Shown: piece after piece, positions 7,256-10,898 of the stretch
Numbering within the stretch: the first letter of the stretch is position 1
Layout of the letters: each line of letters begins with the position of its first letter
NCBI GenBank assembly: GCA_946886645.1
Contig: CAMPIY010000030.1
Coordinates: 1 to 11,512, forward strand
Length of the DNA: 11,512 nucleotides
Reading direction: 5' to 3'
Origin: an uncultured Sphingomonas sp.
GTDB taxonomy: Bacteria > Pseudomonadota > Alphaproteobacteria > Sphingomonadales > Sphingomonadaceae
The notes under the pieces: model-generated
What the model saw: the letters and a program-made list of their open reading frames with translations, nothing else
Database searches by the model: none
What the model was told of the DNA's origin: nothing
Made by a program: the position numbers and the translations under genes

Positions 7256-7336
7256 TCAGAGATGCCCCGTGCAGTAAGCGAGCAGCAGGATTAGCGGGAT
7301 CGGGATGCCGATCAGCCAGAGCAGGGCGGAGCGCAT
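7256..7336 (-). CDS. 26-residue hydrophobic micro-protein (single transmembrane segment)
   Basis: This short ORF reads MRSALLWLIG followed by IPIPLILLLAYCTGHL and a TGA. It is almost entirely one membrane helix with a positive residue at the N-terminus. On the coding strand TAAGGAG ends 7 bases before the ATG, which is close to ideal. Function unknown. The IPIPLILLLAY pattern is what one expects of a small inner-membrane protein, and its size makes it easy for gene finders to miss. It lies in the same direction as, and 43 bp upstream of, the disordered 86-aa gene, so the two may be co-transcribed. A strong GC-rich hairpin sits just upstream of its ribosome binding site. Confidence 0.6.
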   Translation of the reverse strand: MRSALLWLIGIPIPLILLLAYCTGHL

Positions 7337-7350
7337 GGCACATCTCCTTA

Positions 7351-7383
7351 CGCCCGCTCGCCAGGCACAATGGATGGCGGGCG
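7351..7383 (-). terminator. GC-rich hairpin between the DNA-binding-like gene and the micro-protein
   Basis: CGCCCGC (7351-7357) and GCGGGCG (7377-7383) are perfect inverted repeats, and on the minus strand the stem can extend through GGCG with one bulge. It follows the DNA-binding-like gene and directly precedes the micro-protein Shine-Dalgarno. There is no T-run, so it is either a Rho-independent-like terminator without a U tract or a 5'-UTR structure. Confidence 0.35.
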
Positions 7384-7389
7384 CTTAAG

Positions 7390-7437
7390 TTCACAAAATG
7401 CATTGAGAGCGGCATCGTTTTCGGCCTGATTTGTGAA
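7390..7437. repeat. 8-bp inverted repeat TTCACAAA / TTTGTGAA
   Basis: TTCACAAA (7390-7397) and TTTGTGAA (7430-7437) are exact reverse complements with a 32-base spacer, just 3' of the stop of the DNA-binding-like gene. It could be the base of an mRNA 3' hairpin or two half-sites of a protein. No T-run follows it. Confidence 0.3.
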
Positions 7438-7445
7438 TCTAAGCA

Positions 7446-8096
7446 TCAGAGCATCCGGACGCGCGGGAGGGGACGCTGCCGGCCCTTGGCGATAAATTCC
7501 TCCGTCTCTTCCGGCCAGTCGCGGTGGGCCTGTTCGCGGGCGGCCTCGGCCTCGGCCTTGGCGGCGTCGGCCGCTTCCCACTCGCGCTTCTGCCGCCAGC
7601 GGGTGAGCGCGCCGCGGCGGTAATCTTCGATGGCCTTGTGCTTGCCCGAGAGGATGGCGATGGCCAGCCGGTCGTTGCGGCGGAAGTCGACGCGGACCAG
7701 GCGACCCTTGCGGATCACGGGCACGAAGTCGCCGCCATCAAGGCAGCGCGTGAGGGTCGAGTCGCGAAGGCGGGTCATGCCGTGGTCGATCGCCATGTCC
7801 CAAGCCTTGGCGAATTCGGCCGCCTCCGGCTTGTCCGCCAGCGCATAGGCCGAGCGCCGGCTCATCCCCACCGCCTTGGCGGCATGGGCGACCGACGGAA
7901 CGCGCGCGAGCATCGCGATGAACGCCCGCTGCCGGTCGGCGTCCCAGCCGCACTTGCGGCGGCGCAGCTGCGGCACGGGTTCGAACTGGATGACGGGATA
8001 GCCTTCCGCATCGAACAGCATCGGAAGCGGGGTGCGGTCCTCTTCGATGAAGAAGGGGTGGCGAAATTCGGGGAGGGGGAGGTCGGGATGGTCCAT
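7446..8096 (-). CDS. DNA-binding-like protein with helix-turn-helix motif (terminase-small-subunit/HTH type), hypothetical
   Basis: A 216-residue protein. The N-terminal part has a distinctive LPLPEFRHPFFIEEDRTPLP block and DAEGYPVIQFEPVP. A likely helix-turn-helix follows at about residues 55-90 (DRQRAFIAMLARVPSV, then AAKAVGMSRRSAYALADKP), then FAKAWDMAIDHG. The C-terminal 50 residues are charged and alanine-rich, likely a coiled coil. The AAxxxGMSxxSAYxLxxKP pattern resembles HTH proteins found repeatedly in alphaproteobacterial genomes, but no role is established. The ATG at 8096 is chosen over an in-frame TTG at 8114. A damaged second copy (10301-10493) begins at the matching ATG, and promoter-like boxes place the transcription start at that ATG. 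This explains the lack of a ribosome binding site. Confidence 0.75.
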   Translation of the reverse strand: MDHPDLPLPEFRHPFFIEEDRTPLPMLFDAEGYPVIQFEPVPQLRRRKCGWDADRQRAFIAMLARVPSVAHAAKAVGMSRRSAYALADKPEAAEFAKAWDMAIDHGMTRLRDSTLTRCLDGGDFVPVIRKGRLVRVDFRRNDRLAIAILSGKHKAIEDYRRGALTRWRQKREWEAADAAKAEAEAAREQAHRDWPEETEEFIAKGRQRPLPRVRML

Positions 8097-8101
8097 CGAC
8101 G

Positions 8102-8130
8102 AGTCTATGCGCAAAACCTACCCCTGTAGG
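8102..8130 (-). promoter_or_regulatory. Promoter of the DNA-binding-like gene, predicted leaderless
   Basis: On the minus strand CCTACA (8125-8130) and TAGACT (8102-8107) are separated by exactly 17 bases. Five bases after TAGACT comes the ATG, so transcription should start at or near the first codon. The same two boxes and spacing recur before the damaged second copy of the gene (10499-10527), while the 17-base spacer differs. That is direct evidence that the boxes, not the spacer, are under selection. Confidence 0.55.
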
Positions 8131-8135
8131 ACAGC
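8125..8135 (-). repeat. TGTAGGACAGC repeat, copy 1
   Basis: An 11-base word (GCTGTCCTACA on the minus strand) found three times within 2.4 kb in the same orientation. Copies 1 and 2 include the -35-like box of the two DNA-binding-like gene copies. Adjacent CCTAC (8117-8121) forms a small hairpin with GTAGG (8126-8130) only in this copy. Confidence 0.6.
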
Positions 8136-8207
8136 CTTTTCTGCCCCGAGCGCAGGGGAACGATTGCGAAGCAATCGGGAGCCAGCGCGGAGAGAGGCAG
8201 AAAAGCC
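8134..8207. repeat. Nested long hairpin, 74 bp
   Basis: The outer arms CTTTTCTGCC (8136-8145) and GGCAGAAAAG (8196-8205) are perfect complements. A middle pair GCGC/GCGC lies inside, and a perfect inner hairpin CGATTGCGAAGCAATCG (8161-8177) has a 7-bp stem and GAA loop. The element could fold as one long cruciform or RNA, and has the look of a palindromic intergenic repeat. No reading frame explains it. Confidence 0.55.
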
Positions 8208-8213
8208 GGCCGA

Positions 8214-8236
8214 CCTGCCGCCGTCAGGCGGACAGG
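8214..8236. repeat. Short GC hairpin
   Basis: CCTGCCGCC (8214-8222) pairs with GGCGG-A-CAGG (8227-8236) with a single bulged A and a GTCA loop. It follows the 74-bp hairpin directly and belongs to the same structured intergenic stretch. Confidence 0.45.
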
Positions 8237-8245
8237 ATCGACGTC

Positions 8246-8274
8246 ACGGATTACCTCCGTTACGGCAGCCGTAA
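8246..8274. promoter_or_regulatory. Overlapping palindromes, candidate operator
   Basis: ACGGA-N5-TCCGT (8246-8260) abuts a 15-base odd palindrome TTACGGCAGCCGTAA (8260-8274). The half-sites TTACGG and CCGTAA recur around it. This looks like a double protein-binding site between the divergent DNA-binding-like gene and the toxin-antitoxin operon. Which gene it would control is not evident. Confidence 0.35.
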
Positions 8275-8350
8275 AGCTTTCCCCCAGGCTGCAGGCGCCA
8301 TACAGCGATAAGACAGTAGCAGTATGTTAAATCAAAACGCTGAAACTTGT

Positions 8351-8377
8351 CTCATGCCAGTAGGTTATTGGCATGAG
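8351..8377. promoter_or_regulatory. 9-bp inverted repeat upstream of the toxin-antitoxin promoter
   Basis: CTCATGCCA (8351-8359) and TGGCATGAG (8369-8377) are perfect inverted repeats with a 9-base spacer (18-base centre-to-centre), placing both half-sites on about the same DNA face. It ends 2 bases before the predicted -35 box. This is where an autoregulatory operator of a toxin-antitoxin operon would be. There is no T-run to make it a terminator. Confidence 0.5.
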
Positions 8378-8379
8378 CG

Positions 8380-8409
8380 TTGACCGGTATGTGGATAACA
8401 CCATATATC
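8380..8409 (+). promoter_or_regulatory. Predicted promoter of the toxin-antitoxin operon
   Basis: TTGACC (8380-8385) matches five of six -35 consensus bases. An AT island, ATATAT/TATATC (8403-8409), lies 17-18 bases downstream as the -10. The antitoxin ATG is about 30 bases further on, leaving room for the AAGGAAGGG ribosome binding site at 8421-8429. Confidence 0.45.
8390..8398 (-). promoter_or_regulatory. Perfect DnaA-box-like 9-mer inside the toxin-antitoxin promoter
   Basis: TGTGGATAA is the exact complement of TTATCCACA, the strongest DnaA binding sequence. It lies in the spacer between the predicted -35 and -10 boxes. It is a single site with no second box close by, so it is not an origin. 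Confidence 0.35.
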
Positions 8410-8437
8410 AAGCGTGACGCAAGGAAGGGCGAATGCC

Positions 8438-8572
8438 ATGCTGAAGTACGCTGAAAAGCCGGCGGTTCGTACGCCTCTTTCGGCGCGCCCGCAGCCCAAG
8501 GCCGATAAGCCGACGCTGCGCCAGGCCATTATCGCTCATTTCGCGAAGTCGCTTGAATACCTCGCCAAGTGA
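8438..8572 (+). CDS. Candidate antitoxin of the Doc module, 44 aa
   Basis: This short ORF starts MLKYAEKPAVRTPLSARPQP and ends LRQAIIAHFAKSLEYLAK. The first half is basic and proline-rich and the second half is a probable amphipathic helix. Its TGA lies 20 bases inside the toxin reading frame, so translation of the two is probably coupled, as in most toxin-antitoxin pairs. AAGGAAGGG precedes the ATG. It does not resemble the Phd/YefM fold, which is longer and carries an N-terminal DNA-binding domain. I also see no S/TxxxEG inhibitory motif of Fic antitoxins. The antitoxin role is inferred purely from position and overlap; it may be a new short family or a remnant C-terminal neutralising helix. 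Confidence 0.55.
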   Translation: MLKYAEKPAVRTPLSARPQPKADKPTLRQAIIAHFAKSLEYLAK

Positions 8573-8963
8573 GCCCTTGTGGCTCGACCTCGACGATATC
8601 CTGAAAACCCATAGCGAGCAGATCGAGCGGTTCGGCGGCGCCGATGGCGTACGCGACCTCTCGCTCGTCGAAAGTGCACTCGCCAGGCCGCAGCAATTGT
8701 ATCATTACGACGGCGAAGGTGACGTTCTTTCCCTCGCTGTTCGCTTGGGTGTTGGGCTAGCGAAGAACCACGGCTTTGTGGACGGAAACAAGCGCACCGG
8801 CTTCGTTGCCATGCTGCAGTTCCTGGGAATCAACGGATACGTCCTTGCCATGCAGGGCGATACCACGCCGGGCGTGCTGTTCGAAGCCGCGGTGACAGGC
8901 GCAATCAACGAAGCCCAACTGGCCGAGGACCTATATCCCTACATCAAGGCGTTCGATTTTTAG
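8553..8963 (+). CDS. doc: Doc/Fic-type toxin (death-on-curing family)
   Basis: This 136-residue protein carries the Doc version of the Fic core motif, HGFVDGNKRTG, with His73, Asp77, Lys80 and Arg81. In Doc, lysine replaces the second glycine of the canonical HxFx(D/E)GNGR; Doc of phage P1 phosphorylates EF-Tu rather than adding AMP. The preceding FGGADGVRDLSLVESALARP and the AVRLGVGLAKNHGF stretch are also typical of the family, and length fits. The chosen start is TTG at 8553, which overlaps the antitoxin gene by 20 bases; a TTG at 8577 is the alternative, and neither has a strong ribosome binding site. All catalytic residues are present, so the toxin looks functional. Confidence 0.9.
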   Translation: MNTSPSEPLWLDLDDILKTHSEQIERFGGADGVRDLSLVESALARPQQLYHYDGEGDVLSLAVRLGVGLAKNHGFVDGNKRTGFVAMLQFLGINGYVLAMQGDTTPGVLFEAAVTGAINEAQLAEDLYPYIKAFDF

Positions 8964-8986
8964 GCTTCTAGCCAGGGGCGAAGGAA

Positions 8987-9220
8987 ATGTCCGAGCGAAG
9001 CGGCAAGACGGGGCAGGTGACGATCGGGTTTTGGTTCGACGAGGAGGCGGGCGACATTCACCTCAGCATGCCGGGCCACGGCCTGTCGACGGTGAACGGC
9101 GACGCTGCGAGCAAGCGCGGCAACCCGCACCTGTTCAACAAGCTGGCGAAGGTGCTGCGCGAGCAGGGCAAACCGCATCCGGAGATTGTAGAGGAGTGGG
9201 GTGGGAGCGCTGGGAATTAG
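8987..9220 (+). CDS. Small conserved hypothetical protein, 77 aa
   Basis: I do not assign a function. The sequence opens with TGQVTIGFWFDEEAGDIHLS, a beta-strand pattern, and continues with NPHLFNKLAKVLREQGKPHP, a basic helix, then a short acidic tail. No membrane segment or known catalytic motif is seen. An AAGGAA run touches the ATG, with AGGGGCG a few bases further up. It starts 23 bp after the toxin stop in the same direction, so it may ride on the toxin-antitoxin transcript. Whether it belongs to the module is unknown. Confidence 0.65.
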   Translation: MSERSGKTGQVTIGFWFDEEAGDIHLSMPGHGLSTVNGDAASKRGNPHLFNKLAKVLREQGKPHPEIVEEWGGSAGN

Positions 9221-9270
9221 GTGTTTTATGGCGACTGTCACCGTAATCCCTGATCGCCATCATTTCGGAG

Positions 9271-9561
9271 GTGGCGAAGCGCTATCCGGGGTTTGGCGGA
9301 CTGATCGCCTCGCTGCCGCTCGTGTCGGTGCTCGGCATGATCTGGCTGTGGCGCGACAAGCCGGACGCGGCGAACATGGCGAGCCATGCCGAGGCAACCT
9401 TCTGGTTCGTCCTGCCCTCGCTGCCGATGTTCCTGCTGATTCCGATGATGTTGAGGAACGGGTTCGGGTTCTGGGCGAGTTTGGTTGCGGGATGCGTGCT
9501 GACCGTAGCGCTCTATGCGTTGATGGTGTGGGCGGGGCCGCGGTTTGGGCTGCGGCTGTGA
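9271..9561 (+). CDS. DUF3147 family membrane protein, N-terminus possibly lost
   Basis: This 96-residue hydrophobic protein has three visible membrane helices: GLIASLPLVSVLGMIWLW, ATFWFVLPSLPMFLLIPMML, and a C-terminal one ending ALMVWAGP. These are the core of DUF3147, a family of unknown function. Family members normally have about 20 more residues at the front, forming the first helix before the SEVAKR-like segment. Here the in-frame sequence upstream reads VLWRLSP, then TAA (9244-9246), then SLIAIISEVAKRYPG. Homology seems to continue across the stop. The nearest usable start is GTG at 9271, with GGAG touching it. The gene is therefore either N-terminally shortened or inactivated by a nonsense change; a CTG at 9250 is a possible start. 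Confidence 0.7.
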   Translation: MAKRYPGFGGLIASLPLVSVLGMIWLWRDKPDAANMASHAEATFWFVLPSLPMFLLIPMMLRNGFGFWASLVAGCVLTVALYALMVWAGPRFGLRL

Positions 9562-9575
9562 TGCCGCCGACGCTC

Positions 9576-9609
9576 CGAAGTTTGCAAGAAACAGGCCGTG
9601 CAAACTTCG
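9576..9609. repeat. 11-bp inverted repeat plus a third half-site after DUF3147
   Basis: CGAAGTTTGCA (9576-9586) and TGCAAACTTCG (9599-9609) are perfect complements with a 12-base spacer, and GCAAACTTT follows directly as a third half-site (9609-9617). It starts 15 bases after the DUF3147 stop. It could be a terminator stem without a T-run or a protein-binding array. Confidence 0.45.
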
Positions 9610-9694
9610 CAAACTTTGTCACCTTGGCGGGACGACGAGCGGGGGGAATCGGCAAGGTTCAAAGAGCTGCTGCGAACAAGCACGGTTGAGTGCC

Positions 9695-9705
9695 TGTAGG
9701 ACAGC
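9695..9705 (-). repeat. TGTAGGACAGC repeat, copy 3 (no gene attached)
   Basis: Exact copy of the 11-base word in the same orientation, in the gap 9562-9833. On the minus strand nothing resembling the TAGACT box or the DNA-binding-like gene follows it. It is either a lone remnant or a repeat with a separate role. Confidence 0.5.
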
Positions 9706-9757
9706 GTTTTTTGAGCGGCGAGGAAAGGAAGCCGGCGACAACGCATTTCAATGCCGA

Positions 9758-9786
9758 TTGCGCGGGCCGCATGTTTAATTTAGATT
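9758..9786 (+). promoter_or_regulatory. Weak predicted promoter of the 123-aa gene
   Basis: TTGCGC (9758-9763) and TAGATT (9781-9786) are 17 bases apart in the only AT-rich island of the gap 9562-9833. The rest of that gap holds the 11-bp inverted repeat, the orphan TGTAGGACAGC word and nothing else recognisable. Confidence 0.3.
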
Positions 9787-9805
9787 AATAGTGTGCCGAA
9801 CACCA

Positions 9806-9822
9806 CTTGTTTAACGAACAAG
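9806..9822 (+). promoter_or_regulatory. Hairpin abutting the ribosome binding site of the 123-aa gene
   Basis: CTTGTT-TAACG-AACAAG forms a 6-bp stem whose right arm ends in the AAGGAGG ribosome binding site (9820-9826). Folding would partly cover the site. The stem is A/T-rich and modest, so an effect on translation is only possible. Confidence 0.3.
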
Positions 9823-9833
9823 GAGGTTCAGCC

Positions 9834-10205
9834 ATGGACGACAAGCCAATCCCCCTGGAATATCGCGCTGGTATCGAAGTCGATGCCGAAGGCGACCCCA
9901 CCGGCCGGATTATATGCTATCCGGACTTTTCCGGCAATTGCGTCGTAGTTCAGGTACCGAAGACAGGCGCCTTGAACTCGACGGGATTTCTGAGCCTGCC
10001 GGAACCCAGCCCGTTCCATGATGAATCGCTGATCAAGGCCACAGCCGAGATCAATGAAATCGTCGCGAAGCTTATCGACAAGCAAGGCGCCAAGAGTGGA
10101 ACGCTGCATGTGGTTACCACCAGGAAGGGACCAATCCTGGCGTGGGCCAAATCGATGATCATGCACAGCGATGACATCGTCGAAAGTTCAATGGCTCACT
10201 GCTAG
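9834..10205 (+). CDS. Unrecognised 123-aa hypothetical protein
   Basis: I do not recognise this gene. It encodes a soluble protein with an N-terminal beta-rich part (RAGIEVDAEGDPTGRIICYP, then NCVVVQVPKTG). A long charged helix (ESLIKATAEINEIVAKLIDK) follows, then another strand region, GTLHVVTTRKGPILAWAKS. No signal peptide, membrane span or catalytic motif is apparent. AAGGAGG lies 7 bases before the ATG, a strong and correctly spaced site; the earlier TTG at 9807 would include the ribosome binding site and is rejected. Codon use is less GC-biased at third positions than the housekeeping genes (GAA, AAT and TTT codons present), which fits an acquired gene. It stands alone, directly before the chimeric remnant. 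Confidence 0.7.
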   Translation: MDDKPIPLEYRAGIEVDAEGDPTGRIICYPDFSGNCVVVQVPKTGALNSTGFLSLPEPSPFHDESLIKATAEINEIVAKLIDKQGAKSGTLHVVTTRKGPILAWAKSMIMHSDDIVESSMAHC

Positions 10206-10252
10206 GCGTCACGACCCGGCGTATGAGTGCGTGGGCCAAGTGACGGGCTTGC

Positions 10253-10300
10253 CTATCGCTTGACCCACGGGTCGTCCGTGCGGCGGAATATCGTGTCGAC
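10253..10300 (-). pseudogene. Remnant of a second SRAP gene, last 15 codons
   Basis: In the minus-strand frame ending at 10253 the bases read VDTIFRRTDDPWVKR followed by TAG. The intact SRAP protein of this window ends ADMVVRRTDEPWVKR. The DNA also aligns base by base, with many silent third-position differences. It is therefore an old diverged copy, not a recent duplication. The rest of this second SRAP gene is absent. Confidence 0.7.
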
Positions 10301-10493
10301 GGACGCGGGCGAGGATGGCGATGAACGTGCGCTGCCGGTCCGCATCCCAGCCGCACTTGCGGCGACGTTGCTGCGGCACCGGTTCGAACTGGATGACGGG
10401 ATAGCCCTCTGCGTCGAACAGCATGGGCAGCGGATCGCGATCCTCTTCGATGAAGAAGGGGTGGCGATATTCGGGGAGTGGGAGATCGTCCAT
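10301..10493 (-). pseudogene. Truncated second copy of the DNA-binding-like gene (first ~64 codons)
   Basis: From the ATG at 10493 the translation matches the full gene at 7446-8096 through LPLPEYRHPFFIEEDRDPLP, DAEGYPVIQFEPVPQ and GWDADRQRTFIAILARV, with a two-residue gap near the start. It then breaks off exactly before the helix-turn-helix, and one base is missing at the junction relative to the full copy. The open frame runs on to 10209, but the added residues are SRAP DNA read out of frame. Because the DNA-binding part is gone, a normal function is unlikely. The promoter-like boxes are still present. Confidence 0.75.
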
Positions 10494-10498
10494 CGACG

Positions 10499-10527
10499 AG
10501 TCTATGTCGGATTATTTGCCTTGTAGG
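10499..10527 (-). promoter_or_regulatory. Second copy of the leaderless promoter
   Basis: On the minus strand CCTACA (10522-10527) and TAGACT (10499-10504) are again 17 bases apart and TAGACT is again 5 bases from the ATG. The spacer shares almost nothing with that of the first copy, while the bases from the -10 box into the gene are identical. Confidence 0.5.
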
Positions 10528-10532
10528 ACAGC
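10522..10532 (-). repeat. TGTAGGACAGC repeat, copy 2
   Basis: Exact copy of the 11-base word, extending the -35-like box of the truncated gene copy by five conserved bases on its upstream side. Confidence 0.6.
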
Positions 10533-10548
10533 AAAATCTGACGCGCGA

Positions 10549-10848
10549 TTATTCGCGGTCAAGCGGCCTCGGTGGCGGAGGTGGCGGCGGAACAGTGGCG
10601 GGCACCGGCTCATCGATCCCCCACTTTCCGCGCTGCGCCGTGTGGGCCGGGCCGACTGTTTCCGTCCGGATCACCATCGTGCTGTCATTGTCGAGGGCGT
10701 TGCAAATAAGCTCGGCGACCGCCGATTGACCCTTCTGGGTCTCGAGAGAATCTAGCACTTGTCGTCCGCCCGTCCGCCGCTTCAGGCGGCTGCACGTGAT
10801 GATGACGTAGATGGTGCTGAAGAGGTCCTGTCGGCTGATTCTGTGCAT
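10549..10848 (-). CDS. Small hypothetical with proline-rich tail, 99 aa
   Basis: I do not assign a function. From the ATG at 10848 the protein starts MHRISRQDLFSTIYVIITCS, a short hydrophobic stretch followed by SRLKRR, and then a soluble middle (QSAVAELICNALDNDSTMVI). The C-terminal tail contains an eight-residue run mostly of prolines. Third codon positions in the middle are GC-rich as in real genes of this genome. The ORF reaches back to 11100 but that extension is antisense-frame SRAP sequence, so an internal start is needed. A weak TAGG lies a few bases before 10848. The stop TAA falls in the loop of a CGCGA-TTAT-TCGCG hairpin (10544-10557). It is downstream of the SRAP gene in the same direction. 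Confidence 0.45.
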   Translation of the reverse strand: MHRISRQDLFSTIYVIITCSRLKRRTGGRQVLDSLETQKGQSAVAELICNALDNDSTMVIRTETVGPAHTAQRGKWGIDEPVPATVPPPPPPPRPLDRE

Positions 10849-10868
10849 TTGCCTAGGAGAACAAATGC
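10845..10868. promoter_or_regulatory. Inverted repeat across the start of the 99-aa gene
   Basis: GCATTTG (10845-10851) and CAAATGC (10862-10868) are perfect complements around CCTAGGAGAA. The symmetry continues outward as ATTCTGT/ACAGATT with a small bulge. One arm contains the ATG of the 99-aa gene, so the structure could bind a regulator or limit translation. Confidence 0.35.
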
Positions 10869-10898
10869 GGAACAGATTCGCAATCCCCCCGGAGAAGA

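Noticed and set aside
7524..8129. 201-residue plus-strand ORF opposite the DNA-binding-like gene
   Set aside because: Its partner strand has a second homologous copy at 10301-10493 whose conservation follows the minus-strand frame.
8131..8274. CRISPR array or tRNA in the structured gap
   Set aside because: The hairpins are not repeated at regular intervals, there is no repeat-spacer pattern, and no tRNA cloverleaf arms or CCA-type end could be traced.
8351..8377. The 9-bp inverted repeat as a transcription terminator
   Set aside because: It lies upstream of a promoter, no gene ends before it in that direction, and no T-run follows on either strand.
8390..8398. Replication origin
   Set aside because: Only one DnaA-like 9-mer, no clustered boxes, no AT-rich unwinding region and no dnaA, repA or parAB neighbours.
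9775..9788. TTAA-N6-TTAA before the 123-aa gene as a CtrA site
   Set aside because: Spacing is 6 rather than the required 7, and the stretch is simply AT-rich promoter DNA.
10209..10493. 94-residue ORF as an intact gene
   Set aside because: Residues after LARV are SRAP-derived DNA read in a foreign frame, so this is a truncated copy rather than a shorter paralogue.
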